Origin: Haemaphysalis longicornis
Lineage: Eukaryota; Arthropoda; Arachnida; Ixodida; Ixodidae
Length of the DNA stretch: 64,000 nt
Reading direction: 5' to 3'
Assembly: GCA_013339765.2 (NCBI GenBank)
Contig: CM023449.1
Coordinates: 204,625,422 to 204,689,421, forward strand
A program made the position numbers and the translations under genes. Shown one piece after another: positions 1-36,315 of the stretch. Below the pieces are notes generated by a model. It searched no databases, was not told the origin of the DNA, and saw only the letters and a program-made list of their open reading frames with translations. The first letter of the stretch is position 1. The number at the start of each line of letters is the position of its first letter.

Positions 1-506
1 CTGCTACTAGCTCTACCGCTGGTACCAAAGCTACTGCAACTAATATAATCGTGACTATATTACCCCTATTTGGCTGCCATCTCATACCCCAACTACACAA
101 ACAAAAAACGTGTACTATTCTGCTACTGTACAACCCAATAGTAATAGTAGCAGTATTAGTGCTACTAGTGTTTCTACTAGTCTTATTTTCACCTTGCCAT
201 CGTATCCTTTTTTGCAGAGTCCGCCCAAGCCGTACGAAAAAAACAAGGTGTCAAACGGGTAAGAAGACCCACGACAATTTTTCTGGCATCAATGGATTGC
301 AAGGGACACTTGTCTGATTACTTACAGAACTTCTAATTACAAACCTAGTGTCACAATCAACAAAATTGCCACAATGTGGATTTTTATTGCTGTTGATATT
401 AGTTTAAATCGTAACCAAAAGGGATGATTCGCTCCTTTCTAGAAAATGTTAAAACTGGGCGGCCGAAGAGAGCTTGTAGTTTGCGTAGCTTTCGAGGATA
501 CAACTT

Positions 507-741
507 GATTGATTGTAGGGTTTAACGCGCCCACGCAACGCAGGCGATGAGGCGAGCCGTAGTGGAGGGCTCCGGATTAATTTTGACCACCTGGGGGTCT
601 TTAACGTGTGCCGAAATCTCGTACACACGGGCGTTTTTGCTTTTCGCCTCCATCAGAAAAGCGGCCACCGCGGCCGGTAATCGAACCCGCTACCTCGTGA
701 TCAGCAGCGCAACGCCTTAGCCACTGAGCCACCGCGGCGGG
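507..741 (-). mobile_element. tRNA-derived SINE (Ruka-like), reverse orientation
   Basis: Read on the minus strand it starts with the tRNA-like head CCGCCGCGGTGGCTCAGTGG (A box), has a B box around the GTTCGATTACC equivalent, and continues into the body GATGGAGGCGAAAAGC and the tail found in the other copies of this window. It is flanked by a perfect 16-bp target-site duplication, TTCGAGGATACAACTT, at 491-506 and 742-757, which proves retrotransposition into this site and fixes the element ends. It resembles the tick SINE family known as Ruka (family knowledge; not checked by search). Confidence 0.9.
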
Positions 742-3005
742 TTCGAGGATACAACTTACACTTAAGTAAGCAAAACCACAAATCACCCATGCGGGGCAAC
801 CACTTTCTCGTGCTAATATCGATTCGCCGCGTGAAACGGCGGTCCATAAATTTTTTGCTTGGATGCATGTTAACAAGCTTTGTAGAGACCCCTTCGAGAT
901 TAACAACAATACGCCGTTAGGCGGGCCTCATAGTGATGATGATGGTGGTAGTAGTGGGGGGGGGAAGGGGGTTGGTAACAGAGATGATGATGACGCGGGT
1001 AAAGCATTTCCGTAAAGATGCTTCAATTAACCCCGTACTCCTACTTTTCAAAGGAAATAAGTTAATTTATTGATTAATTGATTGAGTGATTTTAAATCAG
1101 GCTGTTATTTCATGTCGACTGGATAATAATTTGCCACTGCTGTTTATCCTTCTTGAGCTTAGACTGATATCTCATTTTTAATGTGAAGCGCTCATGGGGT
1201 ACGTTCTCTGTAGAAACCTGGAGAGGGAAACGAGGTCGAACAGAGTGAGATGACGATGAATGATAGAGATGCGCAACTGGTGTGACGCCCCATTGAGATA
1301 TGTTCTCGTGTTTGTGCGGAACTGGCCTGTACCTGAGCATTCCGGCGAAATTTCAAATTACTCGAATTAATGGGCGTGGCACTGCCGTAGACGCTGCCGT
1401 TGCTAGATGCTCGAGCGTCGGGCATTGCGGTTGACGCCCTCGTGGCTAGGAATCGCACGATACACGGGGATGAGCGGGTGATTTGTTTCGATCGATTTGG
1501 ATTAGAATTAGAGTAGCCGGTCGTATGATGTCAAGCAAAAGCTTGGAAGTTACCAACTGCTCCAGCAACATGAGCTATGATGATTGGTCCGCGTTGTGTA
1601 CCTTTAACATTTCCCATACAATTTCCTGGTGGCAGTGTGTCGAAATCTTGATTGTGCGGTGAAACTACAGTTGTGAAGGCAACCACCTCTTCCCTGCATT
1701 TTTTTGCCAACACTGTATTCGCTTTTTGCTAGGCAGAACTACAGGTAAGTTTATTTTTCCATCAATGGTTAATCCATTTCTTCAGGAAGGTGCTGCAATT
1801 GGTGTTACCAGGAAGGGCGTTCCCGTTAGAAACCTGTTTGGCTTCACGTCTCGTCATTCTTTAGTGTCCACATGCTGTACACTTCTAAGCTAAATGCATT
1901 GCAGTGTTGACATATAGCAACTTGCAGTTTGTGTTTAAAAGGGCCAGGAAAACAAAAATGCACGTTTTGCTCATGAAAAAGACGGTCCCGATTACAGTGA
2001 GTGATACTGATATTATCGCAAACTTCAAACGAGTAACCGCGCTATTAATGGAAACCGCTTAATTAAGCAATGGGAACTCTTCCAGCCACTTTCCGGCGGT
2101 TTCTCTATGACGTCACGGAATCTTAGTGGGGCCTGTGATTCTGTCGGAGGATATCACTTGAATGCTAATAGGAAGCTAGCCCACAGTTGACAGTTTTTTG
2201 AGCTACCCCTTAGCACGTCACTCCTGACCAGATTACGTCATTCTAGCGCGAAATTTGAATGCTTTTCAACATTTCGCCTGTTTTCTTTTGGTTACAAAAC
2301 GTCTTTCGCTGTTTTAGTGAAGCCGAGTGAGTTACCATAGGACAGTTTCTTCCAAATTTAAGACAGTAGTATTTTGTCTTCACCCTTGAATGACGCTTCG
2401 ACGAAAGGGGTCTAGTTTGCGTGCGCGTGCGCGTGCGTGCGCGCTTTTGTGGGTCCTCTCCGTCATTTAGAGGTGCAAATGTCGCAACGTTTCCGCAGCC
2501 CGTCGCAGTGTTTCCCCGACCCGCCTTCTAGACCTGTGGCAACCAAGAGTTACCGCTAACCTTCAGCGCCTTCCTGCCCATCGGGTAAGCATTACATGCC
2601 GGCTGGGAGCATTAATTGGGTGATATTACGAATTAGTTCAAGCTGTGCGCGTACGCTGTGCGTGTGCGTGTGTTTGTGAGTGCACGCCCATTCCGTTACG
2701 ACAGTAAAGCTTACTCTCCTGTTCACGCATTCTACTCTCCTTAGTCGTACCGAACATCTTGCCGCGGTAAAACGTTGGACGTTCCACTACGTTTGATAAA
2801 AATTTATTTTAGACAAATCTCGACGAATAAAGACGTTTCATAGAAACAGGAAATGATGATGAAGGTTAATTTAGCGCTGAAACAGTTTTCTGCAATTGCT
2901 CGAACCTCTAACAGAAGCGATCATTGATTTGGGGGCAACAAGAATCAAAGGCAGTATCAAACTTTAAAAAATGAAGGAACCTCACGCTAACGGTTAAGAC
3001 TTGAA

Positions 3006-3337
3006 TGTAGCGAAGCTGTACGCTATACCTTCACAAACCCCACGACGGTTTTAAGTCCACGATTAAGGGAATTGCAAGCCCTTAATGACAAACGCGCTCT
3101 CGAAAGGGGCCAGTTGAGTTTACCCTTCCGTATGTGGCCCGAAGTCAAACAATCTCCGGTGGGACTTTATCTAACCCGCCATAGCTTCGCTTGTGGAGCG
3201 GGTATTGTTCCCCACTTTATTTTTTTTTTTTTTGCGGGGGTAGGGTGGGAACACGAAATTTTCTAAATGATTTAAAAGGTAGCGAAGCTGTACGCAATCT
3301 TCGCTACCATCACGACGATTTAAGTCCACGATTGCAG
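3006..3337 (+). repeat. Pair of diverged ~60-bp direct repeats
   Basis: Bases 3006-3065 and 3280-3337 share GTAGCGAAGCTGTACGC, then a CTTC-rich middle, then CACGACG and TTTAAGTCCACGATT. The copies are about 274 bp apart and differ by small indels. Probably two copies of one unclassified repeat family; no coding content. Confidence 0.6.
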
Positions 3338-3910
3338 CAGGTTTGCTTCTCCGCTGTCGCAACGACCTTTACTCCATCATTGTTGCAATAAGTGTGAGCT
3401 TCTTTCATTATTTCGGAAGTGATAATCGTTGGACATCACCTTGGAGAGGCGTGCGCTATGATGTCTTTCTTGTTCCAAGTGTGGCCACGATTACGGCGAA
3501 CGCTGCAGTTTTTTTTTTTTTTTTTTTGCAAATCTTGGCCAGTCGTCCCACTTAAGTGGGCGTGCTTGGTTTGAAAAACGTTCGCCGGGGACGCTGGGCG
3601 GTCGCCGCGAAGCACGCACACATGAGAGCTGGGCATTTTATTGGTTCGCCGCGTGGTCCGCGTTTATGTGCTCGAGCTCAGCAATTTCTTGGTGTTTTTA
3701 ACCGCGGACACGAAAAATTACGACTTCCTAAAAAGCTTCGCTGCTAAAAAAGTGTGGCTGATTCCATTGTCATAAGAATCGGTAAAACACGAAAGTGAAA
3801 TGTGCAGCGAAATCTGCAGCTGAGCATGATTTGCGGTCGGTGGCTGTCTTGTGGGTGCGCTTGGAGAGCGACGTCCTGCTGGCGGGTCGCTTCGACAAAG
3901 GTGCATGTAT

Positions 3911-4182
3911 TGGCGTCATTTCCGTGACAGATATGACTTCATGGAAATCTTTGTGTATCCCGGCATAAACCACTTTCGTGTTAAACTTAACAACCGAAAA
4001 CGAGCAACCCTATGTATAACGTACTTGTTAGTACTAAAGCATGCTTCCCCGCAAGAAGACCCTGTGTGCAGGGGTGTACCCTTTGCAGGCCGCTTGCTTC
4101 ATTGTACTGACGTCATTTACGTGATGGATAAGACGTCAGTGAAATTTTGGCGTATCCGGGAGTAAAACATTTCGTGTTAAAA
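3911..4182 (+). repeat. Pair of diverged ~75-bp direct repeats next to the first haspin-like exon
   Basis: Bases 3911-3987 and 4109-4182 share the pattern of a CGTCATTT.CGTGA block, an ATGGAAATCTTTGTGTATCC-like block and a terminal TTCGTGTTAAA block. They lie within 75-350 bp upstream of the splice acceptor at 4254. Unclassified repeat. Confidence 0.5.
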
Positions 4183-4254
4183 AACATTCAGACTGCGTGC
4201 CGCCCCACAATGATCTTCATTCTCGTCTGAGCGCTTTGGTGACCGTGCATGCAG

Positions 4255-29118
<24,864 letters not shown>

Positions 29119-31303
29119 AAGCCCCTCCCGTACACCTCGCGGCTGCCATATATGCGTAGCTATGGCAACTGCGTTTGGGGGTTGTAGATAACAAATGTAG
29201 CTGTCGTACCAGGACTGTGTTGATGCATTTCTGAGTCTATCCAGATACGTCGTCTTGGGACAAATAGAGTTGTATTTGTAGCCGATGAGATAAACGAGCG
29301 TCGTCGCCGGTTATTCGGCAACATACCCTCTGGAAGCGCACGTAACATACACTGGTAACCAACAGTACCTGATTCATTTATTTATTCATTCATCAGGACG
29401 TACTTGTGCAGAACAAAGGCAAAACGTAATGGGATGATTCAGCTGAATACTTGGCCAGGATGGGAAAATCCTGTTCTGGTGAGGGTGTGCTCTTTTTGTC
29501 CCAAAGGTGCTCCTGGTATGGTGGCACCTAAAGTTTAGCCTCACTTCTAACTAATCTCGTTATTTCTACAAGAGCAGGCAACACTCCGAACCTGGGGGAT
29601 GTGTAACTGCTTTTGAAGGGTGTCTTAAGTTGAATGGATAGCCCCCCTTCCCCATCTCATTAATTATTAGAGAAATCAGGTACATTTTGGCATGAAGCGC
29701 AAATACTTAAGTGAATTGACGGTTTCTCAAAAGACACGCACCACACTCTACAATACCCAATCAATTTCAAAGCTGCACAAAGTGCCAGCAAGGCTTGTCT
29801 CTTCGAATATTTGAGTCCTCGATCCGGACAAAGTAAACCGTAAAAGCTTCATGGCTGCAGTGGTTTGTGGCTTCATGTGTATCTGAGCAGCGAAAGCCTC
29901 ATCTTGGCAAGGATTCTTGCCCACAAAAATCTCTTACATTGTTTTAGTACTCCGTTGGTACTACACGTTATAAATTGTACATTTATTCCTATTGACAGCC
30001 TTTGCCGCGATGAGAGGTGGTGATAAATTTGTGTGTATTGTCTTAGAAAATAAATCCACAAGTTAGTGCCTCCGTTTCTCGTCTTGTTTCTGTCCCTCAC
30101 CAGGCTGCACTGCATTGAACCCCTCACCTCGAAAGGAAGCAGCTTGAAAATGACGCTTGTGTATGCACCGGAAAAAGTAAGGAGAGAATCGCGTACTCGG
30201 TAACGGAATGCCAAAGTATCCATCCAGCCCAATACAGGGGAAAGATCTACCTTTCTAAAGCGCTGAGCTTAACCGCTAAGGGAAGCATTAATGGGTCTAT
30301 GGTGCCGATTACCGAAGAGAGATTAGTGGTGGAGAAAAGGGAGAAAACGGGCACAACAATGCATAGTCAGCTTCAGAGGAATACAAGTAGTCGTTTGAAA
30401 ACGATATAAGCAGCAGTGGATAAGGTTAGCAGGCGAAATGGCAACGTCATTACCTCGATTCAAAAGGACGCGTTTAGAGACCATCATCTCTTGGCACAAC
30501 CATTTTTGTTGTGCAATGGCTGCTTTGTGAAAGCTTGCAGGCCGCGATTTGATCAACACAACCCTCCTCGCTTGTGCAAGCGGGGCTCCAGCAGCAAGTC
30601 AAGAGATAAACTGCGAGAGTAAGTTCCGACAGCCTCATCATAAAAAAAAAAAAAACGGCTGTAAACTTCAGCAAGCATTTGCCACCAAGCTTCTGTTTCA
30701 AACTCGATGTATTTGTTCTTATCGCGTGTTTACCTGGAATCTTGTGCTGGCCGTCAATGCAAAGTAAGTCAGTGACGAGGTTTTGGCATCATGACATCAT
30801 GTAGGGAGGATTTGTTGCCTCCACTAATGTCAGGCCACCAGTTCTTCAAGAAAACCATTTTTGACCTACCAAGTTGACTAATGTTTTCTCATTATAACTT
30901 AGTCGTCGGAAACGAAGGATAAGCGCCCCGAATAGTGCGGGCCCAGAAATTCAGAGGGTTCAGAAATTCATAAATCTTCACTGTACATAAAGTTTCTGGA
31001 GAAGTTGCACAAATAAAGTTGTCCGCTTTAACAAAGTGTGTTTGGTGCAATCGTGAGAGCCCAGCCACATGCAATGGTGATATGCTATCTGACGTAGGGT
31101 CAGTAAAAAGCCTTGTGTCACTAAATAAACGCCTATAGTCACTAAATAAAGAGCAGCTTATGTATTTAGCGGCTCAAACCTTACCGCTGCAGAGTACCTC
31201 CACAGCATTCACAAGCTATGTACGTCCTGCCTCCGTATAAATTCATCAGCTGATAGTACGCACTGTGTGTGTGTCCCACCTTTTGTACGTAGCATTCGTC
31301 TTT
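29119..31303. other. 3' flank of the haspin-like gene, no further gene seen
   Basis: About 2.2 kb. The first part should be the 3' UTR. The nearest AATAAA candidate noted is at 30049-30054, and another AAATAAAG lies at about 31012; the true poly(A) site cannot be chosen from sequence alone. No coding sequence recognised. Confidence 0.4.
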
Positions 31304-31350
31304 AATAAACAACAAGGAAACAGCAGAATTGTGCTGTTTCCTTGTTTATT
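31304..31350. repeat. Hairpin, ~19-bp arms
   Basis: AATAAACAACAAGGAAACAG at 31304-31323, then CA, pairs with TGCTGTTTCCTTGTTTATT at 31332-31350 around a six-base loop; the left arm has three extra bases (AAC). Confidence 0.85.
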
Positions 31351-31910
31351 ATGCACCAAATAACTCAAGTTTACATTGCGGGCTTCTCGTAAGTTGCTTC
31401 GTGTCTTTGGTAACATCTCCGTTAAAGTATGTCTTTTAGCCCATTAGGCCAGTCATATTTAGGCAAGCGCTTTCACTGTACGCATGGCAGAAACAATAAT
31501 ACTGCGAATATATGCATCAAAGTTTTCTGCTGTATACGACGTATAGGTTTATCCTGAAAGACCCCCGCCTTCTTTCGTGCTATCAACGTGGTCGTGGCCT
31601 CTGCGGGCGAGGAATCGATGGTGCTGTTCATAGCGTGGACGGCGATCTTCAACTTGGGCCCACTGTTCAGCGCAGATATATGATAGAAGGGGACAGCGGA
31701 GGCGTCGACATCGCGATGCTCGATTTTCATGGAACAAGTACTCGGTCATGCCGTGCAACTCATCGCGGCATCCGAGGCAGGCATTCTTTATTGTAAACAA
31801 TATATCACCGTGCCTTTATTTAATTTGAAATTTCATTGAGCTTACTGAAAACAAATTCAGTCGTTGGGTTATAGCCAGATAAATAAACGCCGGCTATCCC
31901 AAGCAACCAC
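31351..31910. other. Intergenic stretch, nothing recognised
   Basis: No supported gene or repeat in this 560-bp stretch. Confidence 0.4.
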
Positions 31911-32055
31911 CGGCCGTCCGTCGGCCGTCCACCGTACGTCCGTTCAGGCTCTAGCGGACGTCTGTACGACGTCCGTTTCAGGGCCACTGGACGTACCATG
32001 TACGTACGAAGGACGTCCAAATTTAATACTTCCGTACGTCCAGTCGGACGTCCGA
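31911..32055. repeat. Degenerate ACGTCCG-rich patch
   Basis: Within about 145 bp the words GTCCGT, ACGTCC, GGACGT and TACGTAC recur in both orientations. The patch can pair with itself at many registers. Unclassified. Confidence 0.7.
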
Positions 32056-32164
32056 AATTGGATGTATTTTGGATGTTCAGTGAATATTCCAGAATCACAT
32101 AGCGAGAAGCTTATGTTCCTACAATGAATACTACACCGCACATAACCAACGCGCAGTCAGCCAT

Positions 32165-32180
32165 GGGGGGGGGGGGGGGG
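32165..32180. repeat. Poly-G run
   Basis: Sixteen consecutive G. Confidence 0.95.
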
Positions 32181-32387
32181 TAAAGAGAATTTATTATAAC
32201 CCACATATCAGGGCGCAGCTACTAGTGATAACAGCGCTGCCCTAAGTACAGAAAATTATCCAATCAGTTTTCATGTAACGTGGTCATTCTACACACTGTG
32301 CAGAAATGTTTCGCGTGGGCAACAAGCTACTACAAATCAAGTCACGCAAAGTTCGCCAGCGTTCAAAGAAAGAGTTCATAAACTATA

Positions 32388-32748
32388 CTGAACTCAGTAG
32401 GGCACTAGAGAAACGCTCAGGATGTTGCTCCTGACCACTATAAAGTGCGTAGGCCAACGCAAAGAGAAAGGCTTCTTCTCCTAGAGCTGCCAACTCGTGT
32501 TCCAAATGACTCATGAGAATCGACCGGACACGCCACAGAAGTGGGAACATTGCCCCCCACTGCGGCCGTGCTCGAAGACATGCAGCACCACGATTTCTGC
32601 ACAAAACAAAAGCCCCAGCACACATCAGAAAATTCACCAACACATCATTTGAACGAGTGTTCATTCGAAGTGTGAGTCCGAACATCCTGCTTAATGCAGT
32701 CCAAACTGTTGCCGCTACACTACAGCGAAACAAGACATGTTCTAATGT
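32388..32748 (-). pseudogene. C-terminal relic of a LINE-type ORF2
   Basis: On the minus strand an open frame begins TLEHVLFRCSVAATVWTALS, the E-T/S-x-x-H-x-L-x-x-C-x-x-A-x-x-V-W signature found near the C-terminus of many non-LTR retrotransposon proteins, and continues about 100 residues to a stop near 32383. The RT domain itself is missing, so this is a 5'-truncated copy. Confidence 0.6.
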
Positions 32749-32759
32749 TTAACGCGTTA

Positions 32760-33632
32760 CACGCCACACGCGTTACGCTCTACACGGCCAGCTACAACAG
32801 CTCCGCTGTTAAAAAACGCCAGGTATGGAATTTATTTTACGAAGTTTTTTTCGTTTGTTTGTTTTGCAGGTGTCCTCTGCGTCCCAGATGATCCTTATAG
32901 CTATATCGCGGAGTCCCCCTCCCCTATTTCAACCTCAGGGCAGCCCGCATCGGCTAGAGGCGTTTCAGGAATGACCTCCTGAGAAACCCGCAGGATGCGA
33001 ACCAACACGGATGTACTTTCAATGCTTGCGTTCTCAAAGCCAAAAAAAAGGGGAGAAGAAACGCAACAGCCTCCAAAAGCTTCCCTGCCGGTGCCTCCCT
33101 GACTGCTTTTTTCGATGCATAATGCGTATTTACGAAGTCGCCCGCAAATGTGGGCAACAGAGAAAGGTCCACAGATCACTCGTCGCTCATTTTGCTGCGC
33201 TTAAATCTGAAAAATGGTCGCCAAGCCCAGAAAGCTCCGTACCAACATGGAGGAAAACAAACCTTTTAATGCGACGCTGAGAGGAGCATCTCTTGCCGGC
33301 GGCCCTGTCCTGCGTCCGTCGTCGTCGTTGTCCGCGTCCGCACAGCTGCGTCTCTCCTCCGCTCACCCCCTCTCCTCTCGCCGTGATAGCGCGCCGTCTT
33401 CCCCAACATGTCCAACATCTGTGGCGCGCACAGTGCGGCGCGCTCTCTCACTCCGCCGGTGGGCGGCGCTGCGCGCGGCGCAAGCGCGCTGTGCGCTTGT
33501 GCAGCGCCCTCTCTCCGCTATGGTGGCTAGAAGGGCATATCTCCGCGGTCTCCTCTTCTTCGGGCGCGCTGCGCGTAAAGGAGTGCCGCGTTCCGGCCGG
33601 TCACTAAGTCGGCGATCGTCCGCGCTACGTTT

Positions 33633-33635
<3 letters not shown>
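32760..33635. other. Intergenic, GC-rich right half
   Basis: 33270-33610 is GC-rich with CGTCCG- and CGCGCTG-type words. A long open frame crosses it and runs on through the (CT)n tract, but it has no domain and is probably non-coding repeat. Confidence 0.4.

Positions 33636-33702
<67 letters not shown>
33636..33702. repeat. (CT)n microsatellite
   Basis: About 33 CT units. Confidence 0.97.
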
Positions 33703-33707
<5 letters not shown>

Positions 33708-34380
33708 ACCGCTACAGAAGCTTGGAATACGATATCACGAACAAGGAGCCAAGACACCCGTCCCGGACGAGATCATCGACGATTGCTCACGCAATTCGAG
33801 TAATCGACCCAACGGAAACAATGGAACCTCCTTCAGCGTCGCATCATACCAGGGTTCCCGCGAGGGGAGGTGGGCGTAATTTCTTTTATTCCTCCATGCG
33901 TACCAAGCAATCCCGCGACCGCCATCCCCCAACATGGCGTCGCGTGCTCCTTTCGTTTTTCTTCCGGTAGATGGCGGCACTTCTGCATAAGGTCTATTGC
34001 CAATTTTTCGCACACTTCACCTTGCCGCACTTTCCTTAAAACTTAAGCTTGGCAAGGAAGACTGGAGACTGTGTTTTTATAACATACGCGTAAAATGGCG
34101 GCGGCTGCTCAGCAGAAGGACCGGCAATGTGCACGTCATAGAATAATGTCCGGGAAGTTCCCAGAAGTACCTACAGTCCCTTCATCTGCTTCAGCTAAAG
34201 TACCGTAGCAGCGCCTTCCCTGGGTACTCGTCTGAGTCTACAAGGGCGATCACTGCACGCACCGCCAGCACGCTGCACATATGGTTTGCAAACAAGGCAG
34301 ACTAAACCCATCCATTGACGTGGGCAGCCTCAGCCCTCGTGACACTGTTTCTGTTTTGCCCTCCCAGAAGAACGATCTAA
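33703..34380. other. Intergenic stretch, nothing recognised
   Basis: No domain or repeat recognised. The segment 33706-33880 is open in one frame but has no start, splice or domain support. Confidence 0.35.
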
Positions 34381-35362
34381 ACTTCGTGGCGAACTGTCGG
34401 GTGAAGTGGCGAGGTTTGTTACGCGTACATGAGCACTGCAGTGAACGTGCATCACAATTGTTTTGTAAGCGGTTCTCAATTCTTATACATCCTTCCCCAA
34501 AGAGATCATCGTTGGAGTCGGTGAGGTGCTTCAAGAAAGTAAAAAGAATTCGGCTTAATCTTCGAAATATGCCGAAGAAACTTGCAATATACAAGTATGG
34601 GTGCTGATGTACAAAATATTTTTTAAGAAGCACGGTAACTTCTTTTGTTTTTTGCTTTTATATTAAAGTTAAGCCATATTATTTGATGTTTCGTAGTAAC
34701 TTTGCACGTCCACTGGCGGATGTCATTCGGAGATGTCCACTGTAAGTTCGAAAATGTACATTCAAACATGGTCGTGCAGTGGACGAACAGTGGGAATCCA
34801 AACTGGACATTAGATGTGCGGCTGGTTGCTTGTGCGGCGCGCTGTCGAGGGTGGTATTTGTTATTATTAATAGTACTTCGTGGCGAACTGTCGGGTGAAG
34901 TGGTGAGGCGGTTTGTTACGCGTACATGAGCTCAGTGAACGTGCATCACAATTGTTTTGTAAGCGGTTCTCAATTCTTATACATCCTTCCCCAAATACGC
35001 CCATCGTTGGATTCGGTGAGGTGCTTCAAAAAAGTAAAAAGAATTCGGCGAAATATGCTGAAGAAACTTGCAATATACAAGTCAGGGTGCTGCTGTACAA
35101 AAATTTTTTTAAGAAGCACGGTAACTTCTTTTGTTTTTTGCTTTTATATTAAAGTTAAGCCATATTATTTGATATTTCGTAGTAACTTTGCACGTCCACT
35201 GGCGGTGGCGGATGTCATTCGGAGATGTCCACTGTAAGTTCGAAAATGTACATTCAAACATGGTGCAGTGGACGAACAGTGGGAATCCAAACTGGACATT
35301 AGATGTGCGGCTGGTTGCTTGTGCGGCGCGCTGTCGAGGGTGGTATTTGTTATTATTAATAT
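34381..35362 (+). repeat. Tandem duplication of a ~494-bp block
   Basis: 34381-34874 and 34875-35362 both begin ACTTCGTGGCGAACTGTCGG and end with GAGGGTGGTATTTGTTATTA. They are about 95% identical, with short indels (AGAGATC versus ATACGCC; an extra GGTGGC in copy 2). Confidence 0.92.
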
Positions 35363-35429
35363 TTTACCTTAACTTTCACATCACCCATGCACATAGCCTT
35401 AGGCACACTACATTCATGCACAAACCCAC

Positions 35430-35693
35430 GATTACGCTGATACCCCCTCCCCCCTCGCACCAAGACATCCGACGGATAACCAAGAACATCGATCTCTCTC
35501 TCACAAAGTTCGTCACCAGTAGGAACGCGACGGGCGACTTCTCCGAATTCCCGTTCCGGAGGGCTCTTCGGCAGCACCACGTGCTCTTCAACGCCAGGAG
35601 CACCGCGGAGCGAGATGTGGCACGCCCTTCCCGAGATGGGCGATTCGCTGCTCACATGGCTGCTCACCAACTACCAGGGGTTTATGCAGAATT
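35430..35693 (+). pseudogene. Possible gene fragment with a frameshift, unidentified
   Basis: One frame reads ITKNIDLSLTKFVTSRNATG then DFSEFPFRRALRQHHVLFNA, and after a shift near 35600 another reads EMWHALPEMGDSLLTWLLTN then YQGFMQNF. Together they look protein-like, with codon-like GC at third positions, but I do not recognise the family. The fragment ends abruptly in a T/G homopolymer. It could be a broken exon or part of a mobile element. Confidence 0.3.
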
Positions 35694-35696
35694 TCG

Positions 35697-35835
35697 ATTT
35701 TTTTTTTTTTTTTTGGGGGGGGGGGGGGGTCGGTGGGATGTTTGGGGGGGGTGTTGTATAAATCCGTAGGCAGGGTGCTGAATCTTTTTTGGGGGGTCGA
35801 AGTCCTTCTGGGGGTGTGTTAGGGGGGTGTGTATA
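35697..35835. repeat. Poly-T then G-rich low complexity
   Basis: Seventeen or so T followed by a run of G and several GGGGGTG words to about 35830. Confidence 0.9.
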
Positions 35836-35870
35836 AATCCCTGCCAACTACCGTTGCACTGTACACTGAC

Positions 35871-36115
35871 CCGCCGCGGTGGTTCGAGCAGTGGCTAAGG
35901 CGTTGCGCTGCTGAGCACGAGGTCGCGGGTTCGATTCCCGGCCGCGGCGGCCGCTTTTCTGATGGAGGCGAAAAGCAAAAACGCCCGTGTGTACGAGATT
36001 TCGGCGCACGTTAAAGATCCCCAGGTGGTCAAAATTAATCCTGGAGACTGGCCACTACGGCGCGCCTCATCGCCTGCGTTGCGTCGGCGCGTTACCCTAC
36101 AATCAATCAATCAAC
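35871..36115 (+). mobile_element. tRNA-derived SINE (Ruka-like)
   Basis: CCGCCGCGGTGG head, with a six-base insertion (TTCGAG) in the A-box region; B box GCGGGTTCGATTCCCG; body GATGGAGGCGAAAAGC; tail with repeated AATC. Good full-length copy. Confidence 0.9.
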
Positions 36116-36118
36116 TAC

Positions 36119-36311
36119 AAAGTCGCACTGGGTGCGCATGAACACCATATGGTGTTCACCCAGCGGCCGGCCGGCTGCTACGCTTGGAAGCTGGACAAGA
36201 CCAGCTACCGTACTACCGCTTCTGCGACTCCGCTTGCCGCTGAAGGCATAGGGTTTCTCAATATTGGCTGAAGGTCAAGAGCGAAAATGGCACGAGGGGA
36301 GTGGCATAGAG
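36119..36311 (+). other. Spacer between the SINE and the TTAA element
   Basis: A short open frame (HEHHMVFTQRPAGCYAWKLD) crosses it, but it runs out of the SINE tail and has no domain; probably not a gene. Confidence 0.3.
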
Positions 36312-36315
36312 TTAA

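Larger units (their letters stand above)
1..4254. other. Repeat-rich stretch upstream of the first recognisable haspin-like exon
   Basis: No coding exon is supported here. The first 210 bases are an imperfect CTA/CAG-type triplet-rich stretch. A SINE lies at 507-741 (listed separately). About 925-1000 is GAT/GGT and G-rich low complexity; 2420-2450 and 2645-2690 are alternating purine-pyrimidine (GC/GT) tracts. Poly-T runs sit at about 3220-3234 and 3510-3528. The N-terminal exons of the haspin-like gene must lie in this stretch or before the window, because the exon at 4255 begins in mid-codon; I could not find them. Confidence 0.5.

Noticed and set aside
33214..33879. Long open frame of about 221 codons.
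   Set aside because: It runs through a (CT)n tract (a Leu-Ser repeat), has no domain and overlaps GC-rich repeat-like DNA.
36119..36271. Possible exon between a SINE and the TTAA element (HEHHMVFTQRPAGCYAWKLD).
   Set aside because: The frame flows out of the SINE tail, has no clear acceptor or donor and no recognised family; kept only as a spacer note.
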